Positions 17,080-29,000 of a stretch of 64,000 bases of DNA are shown in pieces. The notes below the pieces were generated by a model, which had not been told where the DNA came from, did no database searches, and saw only the letters and a list, made by a program, of their open reading frames with translations. The stretch lies in the NCBI GenBank assembly GCA_937934295.1, contig CALHAI010000006.1:1-64000 (forward strand), in the 5' to 3' direction. Origin of the DNA: an uncultured Blastocatellia bacterium (GTDB lineage Bacteria; Acidobacteriota; Blastocatellia; HR10). Position numbers and translations under genes: made by a program. How positions within the stretch are numbered: position 1 is the stretch's first letter; each line of letters begins with the position of its first letter.

Positions 17080-18023
17080 AGGCCCCGAAAGCGTGGGACG
17101 TCATCGCCGCAGGTGACATCTTCGTGGATTTGATCTTGGGCGGCTTCCCGGCGTGGCCGCAGCCGGGCGAAGAAGTCTTCGCCACGTGCTTCGCCCGTGA
17201 GATCGGGGGCGGCGCCGCCATCACGGCGTGTGGATTAGCGCGATTGGGGATGCGGGTGAGTTTGCTGGCCGTCGTCGGGCGCGATGAGGGAGAATGGGTG
17301 AGACGACGAGTGCTGGCCCACGGTGTGGATACGCACCTACTCATCTGGCACGACGAGGAACCGACGGCGGTGACCGTGAGCGTCTCACGCGAGGACGATC
17401 GGATGTTCTTCACCTACATGGGGGCTAACCGCGCGCTCCGGCCGTGGCTCGCGAAGGAGAGCACGTGGAGGGAGCTCAGCGCGGCGCGACACGTGCATCT
17501 GGCGTGCGCGCCCGATCCCTCGATGCTGATTCCCCTTGGCGATTTCCTGCACGAGCACGGGACGAGCCTCTCGCTGGATGTCGGTTGGCATCCCGAATGG
17601 CTTCGGTCTGCGGAGAGCCATCGTGCTCTGCGCGCGCTCGATCTCTTTTTCCCGAATGAGCGAGAAGTTTTCGAACTGACGAGCGAGCGGGATCCGGAGA
17701 GGGCGCTGCGCGCGCTCGCGGACGCGGGCCTCTTCAGGATCGCGCTGAAGCGAGGATCGGCCGGAGCGATGCTGCTCTGGGATGGCGAGTTTTTCACGGA
17801 AGGAGCTTACCCCATCTCTCCAGTAGATACGACCGGAGCGGGCGACTGCTTCGACGCCGGGTTTCTGTACGCGTGGCTATCGGGGGCACCGCCGGAGCAC
17901 TGTCTGAAGGTCGCGACCATTTGCGGCGCGCTCTCGACGCGCCGCCTCGGTGGAGTGGCAGCCTTCCCGACGGGGGAAGAGATCGAGGAAGCTTTGCGGA
18001 GAATTTCGGCAAGGGAGCCATGA
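17076..18023 (+). CDS. PfkB-family carbohydrate kinase
   Basis: A 315-residue ribokinase-type enzyme. The N-terminal GGGAAITACGLARLGM motif and the C-terminal DTTGAGDCFDAGFLYAW motif (catalytic Asp in GAGD) are intact. The true start is the ATG at 17076, which overlaps the permease stop; the open frame runs further back but only into permease coding. The stop overlaps the GH4 gene as ATGA. It should phosphorylate a monosaccharide released by the neighbouring glycosidases. It is distinct from the IolC copy in this window. The substrate is unknown; ribokinase, ketodeoxygluconokinase and fructokinase types share these motifs. Confidence 0.85.
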   Translation: MKAPKAWDVIAAGDIFVDLILGGFPAWPQPGEEVFATCFAREIGGGAAITACGLARLGMRVSLLAVVGRDEGEWVRRRVLAHGVDTHLLIWHDEEPTAVTVSVSREDDRMFFTYMGANRALRPWLAKESTWRELSAARHVHLACAPDPSMLIPLGDFLHEHGTSLSLDVGWHPEWLRSAESHRALRALDLFFPNEREVFELTSERDPERALRALADAGLFRIALKRGSAGAMLLWDGEFFTEGAYPISPVDTTGAGDCFDAGFLYAWLSGAPPEHCLKVATICGALSTRRLGGVAAFPTGEEIEEALRRISAREP

Positions 18024-19405
18024 GTCCGCGAAAGTTGGCGATCATCGGTGGTGGGGGGATACGTACGCCATTGCTGCTGTATGGGCTGCTAGAGCGACAG
18101 ACGTCGCTCGACCTGCGCGAGGTGGCTCTGTACGATGTCCAGCGAGAGCGGGCGGAACTCATGGCCGCGCTCGGGCGGGAGATGCTTCGGCAGTGGGATG
18201 GGACCTTCGCTCTGACGGTAACGGACGATCTCGCAGAAGCGGTGGCCGATACCGCGGCGATCATCACGAGCATTCGCGTCGGCGGCCTTCGGGCTCGTGC
18301 GCGCGACGAACGCATAGCCATCGAGCATGGCTTGGTCGGACAAGAGACGACGGGCGTGGGCGGATGGGCCATGGCGTTGCGCACGATCCCCGTCGTGCTC
18401 GAACACGCGCGCGTGATCGAGCGGGTGAATCCGGAGGCGTGGGTCCTCGTCTTCACGAATCCGGCAGGAGTGATCACGCAAGCCCTCATGACGCATACGC
18501 GGTTGCGCGTTCTCGGCATCTGTGACACGCCGAGCGAGTTGTTCTCTCGCATCGCGCGTACCCTTGGGGAGCCACGGGAACATGTTGTCTGTGACTACTT
18601 TGGGCTCAATCACCTGGGATGGGTGCGGGCCGTCTTCGTGCGCGGTCGCGATGAGATGGCACGGTTGCTCCACGATGACGAGAAATTGCGGCGCCTGTAC
18701 CCGGCCGACCTCTTCGATCCCGAGCTGATTCGCGCGCTCGGGCTCATCCCGACCGAATATCTCTTCTTCTACTACGGGCACACACGCGCGTTGGCCAACC
18801 AAAAGCACGTGGGCGCGAGCCGCGGGGAGGAGCTGGAGCGATTGAACGAAGCGCTCCTTCGAGACCTCGCACGGGAGATCGCGGCCGGTCGCGCGAAGGA
18901 GGCGTTGGCGACGTATCGCGCTTATTTGCAACGCCGTTCGGCCTCATACTTGAGGCTAGAGGGGCATGCGGAGTCGGCGCTGTACGTGGAGCTGCCCGCC
19001 GCGGAAGACCCCTTCACGGCGGCGACGGGCTACCATCGCGTCGCGCTCGAGGTGCTGACGGCGCTTTGGGGGGCGGAATCGCGACGCCTCGTCTTGAATG
19101 TGCGCAATCGCGATGCGATCGCTGATCTAGAACCGGACGATGTGGTTGAGGTCCCCTGCGTGGTCGCTCACGAGGACGTGCACCCCTTGGCCGTCGGGCG
19201 TGTGCCGGATGCCGTGCGCGGTCTCGTCCTCTCGGTGAAGGCCTACGAGCGCTTAGTCATCCGCGCGGCGGTGGAGCGCTCGGCGCAATGGGCGCAGCTG
19301 GCGCTACTTGTTCATCCGCTGATCGGCGAATGGGAACTGGCCGGTCAGCTTCTGGCGGCCTTCCGCCGCCAGGATCCCGATCACTTCGGAGACCTCGCGC
19401 CATGA
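18020..19405 (+). CDS. Glycoside hydrolase family 4 enzyme, 6-phospho-beta-glucosidase-like
   Basis: A 461-residue cytoplasmic GH4 protein. The N-terminal Rossmann motif GGGGIRTP binds NAD. The family metal-binding Cys is seen in GICDTPSEL, and the metal-binding His in [11 protein letters not shown]4 enzymes cleave glycosides by an NAD/Mn2+-dependent oxidation-elimination mechanism and accept 6-phospho-glycosides, alpha-glycosides or alpha-glucuronides depending on subgroup. The CDTP sequence at the metal Cys differs from the CNVP I expect in classical 6-phospho-beta-glucosidases, so the exact substrate is open. No PTS gene is nearby to make a 6-phospho-glycoside. The ATG at 18020 overlaps the PfkB stop. 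Confidence 0.85.
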   Translation: MSPRKLAIIGGGGIRTPLLLYGLLERQTSLDLREVALYDVQRERAELMAALGREMLRQWDGTFALTVTDDLAEAVADTAAIITSIRVGGLRARARDERIAIEHGLVGQETTGVGGWAMALRTIPVVLEHARVIERVNPEAWVLVFTNPAGVITQALMTHTRLRVLGICDTPSELFSRIARTLGEPREHVVCDYFGLNHLGWVRAVFVRGRDEMARLLHDDEKLRRLYPADLFDPELIRALGLIPTEYLFFYYGHTRALANQKHVGASRGEELERLNEALLRDLAREIAAGRAKEALATYRAYLQRRSASYLRLEGHAESALYVELPAAEDPFTAATGYHRVALEVLTALWGAESRRLVLNVRNRDAIADLEPDDVVEVPCVVAHEDVHPLAVGRVPDAVRGLVLSVKAYERLVIRAAVERSAQWAQLALLVHPLIGEWELAGQLLAAFRRQDPDHFGDLAP

Positions 19406-19418
19406 GGCTGGCGCAGTG

Positions 19419-19460
19419 CCCCGACAAGGGGAAACCTCGCGCTTCTCCCGCAGGGCGCGA
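19419..19460 (+). other. Two hairpins between the GH4 gene and iolA
   Basis: CCCC-GACAA-GGGG (19419-19431) and TCGCGC-TTCTCCCGCAGG-GCGCGA (19437-19460). Both resemble the pair after receptor gene 1: the loops share GAYAA and TTCTCCC, while the stem bases differ and still pair. Confidence 0.4.
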
Positions 19461-19481
19461 AGGGAAGAAGGAGGGGAGACC

Positions 19482-20948
<1,467 letters not shown>

Positions 20949-21040
20949 GCGGTTGTCGCACCTGGCGAGCGCCGAAGCGTGCGATGGCGGATTTTATACC
21001 GATTTCAGGACTTTTTCACTCGGCGCTCAGACGCATGAGG

Positions 21041-21046
21041 TAGAAT
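21041..21046 (+). promoter_or_regulatory. Possible -10 box before receptor gene 2
   Basis: GGTAGAAT, with the hexamer TAGAAT at 21041-21046, lies 43 bases before the receptor ATG. It resembles the GGTACAAT boxes upstream of hemB, secA and the metzincin gene, but I see no good -35 box, so it is tentative. Confidence 0.3.
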
Positions 21047-21089
21047 GCGCTCTCATGAGCCGATCACCTTGAGCGAAGGAGGGAAGCGT

Positions 21090-24000
21090 ATGCGACGCAA
21101 GGACCTACTCATGGCATATCTGTGGGTGCTCTGCGCGGGAGTGATCCTGCGCGGAGCGGCGCAGATTCACACGGCCAGCCTCACCGGGCTGGTCACTGAT
21201 CCGACGGGCGCGGTGATCGCGAATGCGACCATCGTCGCCAAGAATAAGGCGACGGGCGTCGAGTATTCGACGGTCACCGACCAGTCGGGGTACTATACGT
21301 TCGCGAGCTTACCCATTGGAACCTACACGGTCACGGCGGAAGCGCAGGGGTTCAAGAAGTTCGTCCGCGAGAACATCGTGCTGGAGGTCGGACAGCGGGC
21401 GCGCTTGGATCTCACGCTCGAAGTGGGCGAGATCGCCGAGACGGTCGTCGTGGAAGCGCAGACGCCGCTGCTCTCGACTCAGGATGCTTCTCCCGGAACC
21501 GTCGTGCAGAATCGCATGGTGACCGATCTGCCGCTCAGCATGCGCAACTGGGATGATCTGATGGGCTTGATCGCGGGCGTACAAGGCGATCGCTACACGG
21601 AGGAAGGTGGGGCGACAGCCGCAGGGCGAACGGGTGGCGTCAACGTCCACGGTGTGCGCTCGCTGCAGAACAATTTCATTCTGGACGGCGTGGATAACAA
21701 TTCCATCTCCACGAACGTGCAGGAGCTGACGACGCAGGTCGTGCGCCCGTCGGTGGACTCCATCCAGGAGTTCAAGATCATCACGAACCCGTATTCGGCG
21801 GAATACGGGCGCAGCCCCGGAGCGGCCATCACCGTGACGACCAAAAGCGGTACGAACGAGTTCCACGGGACGGCCTACTGGTTCGGGCGCAATGACATCT
21901 TCGACGCGACGAGCTTCTTCTTGAACCGCGCGGGGGCGAAGAAGGCGAAGAATCGGCAGAACCAATTTGGGTTCAACGTGGGGGGACCAATCATCCGCAA
22001 TCACGCGTTCTTCTTCTTCGACTACGAGGGCACGCGCATTCGTCGAGGGGTGACGCGCTTGGGGAATGTCCCGCTGCCGAACGAACGCATCGGCGATTTC
22101 TCCGCGCCCGGATATGCAAAGATCTTCGACCGCGTGGGCGACTGCCGGGCGAAAGTCCCCGACGCTTTCAATCCTGACGGTTCGTTCAAGGACAATAAGA
22201 TTCCGCCCGAGTGCATTGATCCCGTTGCCAAGCGCATTCTCGAGCTCGTGCCATTGCCGAATCTGCCGGGTTCGGGGCCGCTCCGAAACGTCTTCAACTT
22301 CCTGCGCACGCCGACGCTCATTGACGACACCGACAAGTTCACCGTGCGCGGCGATTGGCAGGTCAATGCCAACAATAACCTCTTCGTGCGCTATACCTTC
22401 TCGGACCGCTTCCGCTACGTCCCCGGGGTATTCGGCGGGATCATTGATGGCACATCCACATCGGCCTTCGGTCGGCTCTTCATGAAAGGGCACTCGGCGG
22501 CGATCGGATGGAATCGCACGCTGGGACCGCGCGTGCTGAACGAGTTCCGGATCGGGTGGGGGCGCAATGCCTCGCACGGCGTGCAGGATCCATTCGGCAA
22601 GAACACGCTGGCGGAATTCGGGATCCTCGGGGTTCGGGATAATCCGCTCTATAGTGGCGGATTGCCGGCTATTCGCATTCAGGCGCGTGGCGGAACGCAG
22701 ACCATTCCGGCCGGTCAGGGCGGCGGGCTCGATCACTTGGGGTCGCCCGTCTTCTTGCCCAAGTTCCAATTCACGAACCAATTCCAATGGTGGGACATGA
22801 TGAACGTCACGGCCGGCGCGCATCAGCTTCGATTCGGCGTGGACGTGCGCCTGCCCATGCGCAACATCTATCTCGACCTGCCGGCGCTGCGCGGCGATTG
22901 GACATTCGACGGGAACCGCACGGGCGTTGGCATGGCCGATTTCCTGCTCGGTTACCCCTCGGCGGCTCAGTTGACGAACCCGCATGTCGTAGACGCGCGC
23001 ATCTGGATGGCCTCCCTCTTTTGGCAGGACGATTGGAAGATCACGCCGAAGCTCACGATGAACCTCGGGATTCGGTATGACTTCGCGACGTGGCCCTATG
23101 AGGGACGGGATCGGTTGACGAACCTCGATCCGAGAACAGGACGGCGCTTCACGGCCACGTCCTTCCCGGGCTTCGAGCGTTCGACCGTGGGCAAGAGCCT
23201 CGTTCGGTCGGACAAGAACAATGTCGCGCCGCGCATCGGCCTCGCCTATCGCGTGACGCCGAACACGGTCCTTCGCCTCGGATATGGGCGATTTTTCATG
23301 CTCTTCGAGCGCGCGGGAAGCGAGGATCAGCTGGGGCTCAATCTCCCATGGGTCGTCAATAACGTGGTGACGGCTCCCAACCCGAACACGACAGCCAACA
23401 ACATGCGCTTGCGCACAGGCTTCAACCTCTCGCTCGACCCGAGCGCCGTGGATCCGAGGAACGTGCGGCTGCGCGCTGTGAATCCCGAGGCCGTGATCCC
23501 CACCGTGGATCAGTGGAACTTCGGCATCCAGCGGTTACTCCCTGGCAATATCGTCGCGACGATCGAGTACGTGGGGACGAAGGGAACGCATCTCTCGGTC
23601 CTGCGCAACCTCAATCAACAATTCTTCAATCCCGATAGGACGCCGACGGGGATCGTGCCATATCCCGATCTCGGGCCGATCGAGTACCGGGACAACATGG
23701 GGAACTCGAGCTATCATGGGATGGAGGTGACGATAGAGAAGCGCTTCAGCCACGGACTGAGCTTCCATGGCGCGTGGACGTGGTCGAAGTCCATCGACTA
23801 TACGATGGAGCATCTGTTCACGGGTGGCTCGGGGAGCTTCCCACAGAACGCGCACAACATTCGGGAGCGGCGCGGGCCGAGCGACTTCGACTATCGACAT
23901 CGCTTCGTGTTCGCCGGCAACTACGAGCTGCCGCTTGGGCGTGGACGTGCGTATCTGAACCAGGGCGCGATCTCGCACATTCTGGGCGGCTGGCGGATCA

Positions 24001-24449
24001 GCGGCATCGCCGTCATGCGCACGGGCCGTCCTTTCACGATCGTCGCGGGCGCGAATAACACGGCCATCGGAGGGCCTCGCGGCGGAGGCATGGTCAGTGC
24101 TCTAGCCGATTGCCTGCGCGATGGGACGCTGCCCGAAAATCAGCGCACGGTGGACCGCTGGTTCGATACGACGGCCTATCGCGTCCCCTCGCCGCCGCGC
24201 CTGGGGACGTGCGGGCGGAACACGCTCTACGGGCCGGGATTGGTCAACTTCGATTTCGCGCTCGCGCGCACGTTCGAGTACTTCGGCGAGGGCCGGCGCC
24301 TGGAGTTCCGCTGGGAGATGTTCAACGCTTTCAACACGCCGCAATTCGGGTTGCCGGAGCGGAACGCTTCAAGCGGTGCTTTCGGACGCATTGGGAGCCT
24401 TGCTGGCGATCCGCGCGTCATGCAATTCGCGTTGAAGCTCTACTTCTGA
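21090..24449 (+). CDS. Oar-type TonB-dependent outer-membrane receptor (copy 2)
   Basis: A 1119-residue protein with the same architecture as the receptor at 9464: signal peptide ending near GAAQ, a carboxypeptidase-regulatory-like domain (GLVTDPTGAVIANATI), a plug (GGVNVHGVRSLQNNFILDGV) and a beta-barrel ending in MQFALKLYF. The strong GAAGGAGGG ribosome site supports the ATG at 21090. It would import a large substrate across the outer membrane with TonB energy. The two copies share the family architecture but are not near-identical, so they may take different ligands. It is followed by an exact 10-bp hairpin. Confidence 0.85.
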   Translation: MRRKDLLMAYLWVLCAGVILRGAAQIHTASLTGLVTDPTGAVIANATIVAKNKATGVEYSTVTDQSGYYTFASLPIGTYTVTAEAQGFKKFVRENIVLEVGQRARLDLTLEVGEIAETVVVEAQTPLLSTQDASPGTVVQNRMVTDLPLSMRNWDDLMGLIAGVQGDRYTEEGGATAAGRTGGVNVHGVRSLQNNFILDGVDNNSISTNVQELTTQVVRPSVDSIQEFKIITNPYSAEYGRSPGAAITVTTKSGTNEFHGTAYWFGRNDIFDATSFFLNRAGAKKAKNRQNQFGFNVGGPIIRNHAFFFFDYEGTRIRRGVTRLGNVPLPNERIGDFSAPGYAKIFDRVGDCRAKVPDAFNPDGSFKDNKIPPECIDPVAKRILELVPLPNLPGSGPLRNVFNFLRTPTLIDDTDKFTVRGDWQVNANNNLFVRYTFSDRFRYVPGVFGGIIDGTSTSAFGRLFMKGHSAAIGWNRTLGPRVLNEFRIGWGRNASHGVQDPFGKNTLAEFGILGVRDNPLYSGGLPAIRIQARGGTQTIPAGQGGGLDHLGSPVFLPKFQFTNQFQWWDMMNVTAGAHQLRFGVDVRLPMRNIYLDLPALRGDWTFDGNRTGVGMADFLLGYPSAAQLTNPHVVDARIWMASLFWQDDWKITPKLTMNLGIRYDFATWPYEGRDRLTNLDPRTGRRFTATSFPGFERSTVGKSLVRSDKNNVAPRIGLAYRVTPNTVLRLGYGRFFMLFERAGSEDQLGLNLPWVVNNVVTAPNPNTTANNMRLRTGFNLSLDPSAVDPRNVRLRAVNPEAVIPTVDQWNFGIQRLLPGNIVATIEYVGTKGTHLSVLRNLNQQFFNPDRTPTGIVPYPDLGPIEYRDNMGNSSYHGMEVTIEKRFSHGLSFHGAWTWSKSIDYTMEHLFTGGSGSFPQNAHNIRERRGPSDFDYRHRFVFAGNYELPLGRGRAYLNQGAISHILGGWRISGIAVMRTGRPFTIVAGANNTAIGGPRGGGMVSALADCLRDGTLPENQRTVDRWFDTTAYRVPSPPRLGTCGRNTLYGPGLVNFDFALARTFEYFGEGRRLEFRWEMFNAFNTPQFGLPERNASSGAFGRIGSLAGDPRVMQFALKLYF

Positions 24450-24458
24450 AGCCGCGAG

Positions 24459-24489
24459 GGTGCAGGGCGAGCCGCTCCTGCCCTGCACC
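24459..24489 (+). other. Exact 10-bp hairpin after receptor gene 2
   Basis: GGTGCAGGGC (24459-24468) and GCCCTGCACC (24480-24489) are exact inverse complements around an 11-base loop. The hairpin fills the gap between the receptor stop and the next gene. With no T-run it more likely protects the receptor mRNA or weakens read-through than ends transcription. Confidence 0.55.
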
Positions 24490-24494
24490 TTCCG

Positions 24495-25988
24495 ATGTCG
24501 GCCATGCGTAAGATCTTCATCCCGCTTCTCGCTCTCGGCGCTCTCTTCGCTCTCGCCTTCCCTTCCTCCTCACGTCAACCCATCGAGATCGTCCTCGAAG
24601 GGACTCTCACGCGCGCCGATCACGGGACGTATCTCGTGCGGGAGTTCCTCGTCCCGGAGCCACTCGAACGTCTGGAGATCGAATACACCTATACGCATCG
24701 CGGCGAGGGCACGGCGATAGATATCGGCCTCTTCGATCCCGTGCGCTTTCGCGGTTGGAGCGGAAGCGATAAGACACGCTTCTTCATCGCGCGCGATGTG
24801 GCGACACCATCCTACGTGCCTGGAGACCTTCCGGCGGGGACGTGGCGCATCCTCCTTGGCGTCCCGCACATTCGCCCCGATCAAGTCTCTCGCTACACGA
24901 TCCGGATTCGATGCATTCCCGCTCGCTCGCCCACGCCGCTGGCCTCCGAACCGAGTGTGCCGCGCGTCCTGAAGAAAGAGCCGGGCTGGTATCGCGGCGA
25001 TCTTCACGTGCACAGCGGGCACAGCGATGGACGGTGTCGCAACGGCCAGGGCGAGTTGGTCCCCTGCCCCGTCTTCCGCGTCGCGCAAGCGGCGGCGGCG
25101 CGGGGCCTCGATTTCCTCGCCATCACCGATCACAACACGACGAGTCACCATCCGGAGATGCGCCGGTTGCAGGAGTACTTCGCTCCTTTGCTCCTTTTGC
25201 CCGGTCGTGAGCTGACGACCTATCGCGGACACGCGAATGTTTACGGCACAAGCGCGTTCATTGACTTTCGTCTCGGATGGCAAGGACGCACGATCAACGA
25301 CCTCCTCGACGACATCCACCGCGCTGGGGGGCTGATCTCGATCAATCATCCGACACGTCCGACGGGCGAGCAGTGCATGGGTTGCGGATGGGAAGAGGTC
25401 CACGCGACGGATTTCCGCAAAGTGGAGATGATTGAAGTCATCAACGGCAATCGCGTGGAAGGGCCGCTCAGCGGAATCCCGTTCTGGGAAGCCCGCCTCA
25501 ACGAGGGACATCGCATCACGGGTATTGGGGGGAGCGACGACCATCGCGCGGGGAGTGGTGAGCATCCCGACCACGTCATGGGTGTTCCGACGACCGTCGT
25601 CTATGCGGCGGAGCTTTCGGAGCCGGCCATCTTGGCCGGATTGAAATCCGGCCACGTCTTCATCAAGACGCGCGGACCCGATGGCCCCGACCTCTTCCTC
25701 TTCGCCGAAGACGCGCACGGTCGTCGCTTCATGATGGGCGATGAGATCCCCACGGCTCGTGCGGGCGAACGCCTCACGCTTCGTATTGAAGTGAGGCAGG
25801 GGACTGGGCAGACCGTCGAAATCATTGCCAATGGGCACGTGGCCGAGCGGATCCGCGTGGAAACCCCAGACTTCGTGCGAACCCGTCCGTGGCGCGCCGA
25901 ACCGCGTACGTGGGTTCGATTGAACCTGCGCGATGAGCGGGGGATCACAGCGCTCACCAATCCCATCTACTTCTCAGTTCGAGAATGA
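24495..25988 (+). CDS. CehA/McbA-type PHP-domain metallohydrolase, exported
   Basis: A 497-residue protein with a signal peptide (IFIPLLALGALFALAF), an N-terminal beta-sandwich (~30-145) and a PHP metallohydrolase domain (~165-400). The metal ligands are visible in GDLHVHSGHSDG, ITDHNT, the Glu of PGRELTTY, INHPTRP and GGSDDH. PHP proteins hydrolyse phosphoesters; the CehA/McbA group also includes carbaryl esterases. In this setting it might release phosphate from a sugar- or inositol-phosphate in the periplasm. ATG 24495 or 24504 could be used. The alpha-mannosidase gene follows 63 bases later. Confidence 0.82.
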   Translation: MSAMRKIFIPLLALGALFALAFPSSSRQPIEIVLEGTLTRADHGTYLVREFLVPEPLERLEIEYTYTHRGEGTAIDIGLFDPVRFRGWSGSDKTRFFIARDVATPSYVPGDLPAGTWRILLGVPHIRPDQVSRYTIRIRCIPARSPTPLASEPSVPRVLKKEPGWYRGDLHVHSGHSDGRCRNGQGELVPCPVFRVAQAAAARGLDFLAITDHNTTSHHPEMRRLQEYFAPLLLLPGRELTTYRGHANVYGTSAFIDFRLGWQGRTINDLLDDIHRAGGLISINHPTRPTGEQCMGCGWEEVHATDFRKVEMIEVINGNRVEGPLSGIPFWEARLNEGHRITGIGGSDDHRAGSGEHPDHVMGVPTTVVYAAELSEPAILAGLKSGHVFIKTRGPDGPDLFLFAEDAHGRRFMMGDEIPTARAGERLTLRIEVRQGTGQTVEIIANGHVAERIRVETPDFVRTRPWRAEPRTWVRLNLRDERGITALTNPIYFSVRE

Positions 25989-26051
25989 CGAGGACACCGC
26001 GCGCCTCCCCTCGGAGCACGCGAGGCCTCATCGGATATCACGCGGAGGGCT

Positions 26052-29000
26052 ATGACGATGGTACAGAAGAGATGGAAGTGTGCGTTCCTCACGGTCATAA
26101 CGCTGGCCTCTCTCTTCCCGGGTCATCCTCGCCTCATCTTCGCTCAATCCATAGACCGAGCGGCGATCTTCAACCGCTTGGAGGCGGCAACGATCCTCCC
26201 TCTCTCGCCGTGGCGCTTCAAGGAGGGATCTGTCCTGAGGGGAGAGGCCGTGGATCTCGATGATTCGACGTGGACGCTTTTCCCCGTGGGCGGGGAATGG
26301 AGCACGGGTCCGGCATGGTTTCGCTACCGCGTGACACTGCCGCCGATGGTCGGGGGGTATGACATTCGCGGAGCGCGGCTGCACCTGCGCATCCGCATCG
26401 TAGGGGAGAATCCCGTCCATCTCACCGTCTTCTTCAACGGGGAGAAGCGAGCCGAAGGGAACGATTTGGATCCGATCGTCCTGACCGAGAGCGCGCGTCC
26501 GGGCGATACGTTCGTGATCGCGGTGAGAGCCGATGTGCCTGGCGGGCGGACGTGGATGCGCGCCGGACAATTAGAGGTCGAAGCCCCTCCCTCTCGCCCT
26601 GACCCGCGAACGTTCTTGCAGGAATGTCGGGTCGCGGAGACGCTCCTGAATGTACGAAAAAACGATCGCTCGCGATGGGAACACTATCTGGAGGCGGCGC
26701 TTCAGAGGCTCGACCTCGATGCGCTGGATCGAGGCGATCAGCAGACTTTCGACCGCTCCCTTCGTGAGGCGCGCGAGGCATTGGCACCGATCCTCCCCAT
26801 GCTTCGGGAATTCTCGATTCGCGCCGTCGGCAACTCCCATATTGACCTGGCATGGCTCTGGCCGTGGACGGAGACGGTCGAGATCGTGCGGGACACGTTC
26901 TCCACGGTCCTGCAACTGATGGAGGAATTCCCGGAATTCACGTTCACGCATGGGGCCGCCCAAACCTATGCGTGGATGGAGGAGAAGTATCCGAAGCTTT
27001 TCGAGCAGATTCGGCAGCGCGTGCGCGAGGGTCGATGGGAGATCGTTGGCGGTGTGTGGGTTGAATCGGATATGAACCTGCCGCATGGCGAATCGCTTGT
27101 CCGACAATTCCTGCACGGAACGCGATACTTCAAGGAGAAGTTCGGCGCCGAGATTCGCGTCGGCTGGAATCCGGATGCCTTCGGTTACAACTGGCAGTTG
27201 CCGCAAATTCTGAAGAAATCCGGGATGGACTTCTTCGTCACGCAGAAGATCTTCTGGAACGAAGTCACGCGCTTCCCCTATCGGCTCTTCTGGTGGGAAG
27301 CGCCGAATGGGAGTCGCGTCCTCACCTACTTCCCGAACCACTACGGGAATCCCATCGAGCCCGTCCCGATGGCGAAGGACCTGGCCGATTACGCGGCGGC
27401 GACGGGTCATCGCGAGTACATGCATCTGTACGGCGTCGGAGATCACGGTGGGGGGCCGACGCGGAGCATGTTGGAGACGGCCGCGCGATGGCGATCTGCC
27501 GGAGCGATCTACCCGCGACTGTTTTTCGGCACCGTGCACGAATTCTTCGAGCGCGCGATGGCCGAGCTGCCCCGGCTGAACCCGCCGGTCTGGCGCGATG
27601 AGTTATATCTCGAAACGCACCGCGGCACGTACACGAGCCAAGCGACGACGAAGCGGAACAATCGCCAAAGCGAGATCCTGCTCCTCAATGCCGAGAAATT
27701 CGCCTCGCTCGCGCAGCTCTTCGGCCACGCTTACCCGCAGAGCGATCTCGATATGGCGTGGAAGAAAGTGCTCTTCAATCAATTTCACGACATCCTCCCC
27801 GGCAGCAGCATCGCCGCTGTCTATCGAGATGCTGACCGCGATTATGCCGAAGTGCGCCGTATCGGACGCGAAGTCCTCCACGATGCCGTGCGGGAGCTGG
27901 CCGATCGCATCCATACGAAAGGCCCCGGACTTCCCCTCATCGTCTTCAATCCACTCTCCTGGACGCGCACGGATGTCGTCGAAGCCGTCCTCACGTTCCC
28001 CGATCCCGTCTGGGAGGTCGAAGTTCGCGATCCTCGAGGCCAACGGCTCATCGCCGAGACGATCGAGCGCGATCCGCAGACGAACCGCGTGAGGATTCGC
28101 TTCATCGCCGAAGACGTGCCGTCACTCGGATATAAGGTCTTCCGTGTCATCCCCACCACCCGACGGCCTCCCCTTCGTTCCTCGCTCTCGGTCAACGGCC
28201 TGACCCTGGAGAACGAGTTTCTCCGGGTCACTGTGGACGCTCGATCCGGATGCCTCACGAGCCTCTATGATAAGGTCGCCCGTCGAGAGATCCTCGACGA
28301 TTCTCGATGCGGGAATCTCTTGCAAACGTTCTTCGATAAACCGTCCGTCTACGATGCCTGGAACATTGATGCGAATTTCGAGGAGAAGAAGTGGGAGCTG
28401 CGTCAAGCCGAAGAGGTGAAGGTGCTGGAGACCGGTCCCACGCGCGCCGTGATCCGCGTGGTGAAGAAGTTCCAAAACTCCACGTTCACTCAGGACCTCA
28501 TCCTCTATCCGAAGATCCCGCGGCTCGAATGTCAGATGGACGTGGATTGGCGCGAGAAACACATTCTGCTGAAAGTCGCCTTCCCGGTCTCCGTGCATAG
28601 TCCGAAGGCGACATTCGAGATCCCCTTCGGTGCGATCCAACGACCGACCACACGGCGCACGCCTGAAGAGCAGGCGAAGTTCGAAGTCCCGGCGCTCTTC
28701 TGGGCCGACCTCTCAGATGGGACCTACGGCGTCAGTGTGCTCAATGACAGCAAATACGGCTACGACGTTCGCGACAACGTCATTCGCCTGACGCTGCTGC
28801 GTTCGCCGGCTTATCCCGATCCGCATGCCGATGAGGGGCGGCATCGCTTCACTTACGCCGTGTATCCGCATGCGGGCGATTGGGTCCAAGGAGGAGTCGT
28901 TCAGCGAGGATACGAATTGAATTATCCGCTCATTCCGTACCCCACAACGGGACATAGCGGATCACTCCCTCCGATCCATGCGTTCCTTCGCATGGAACCG

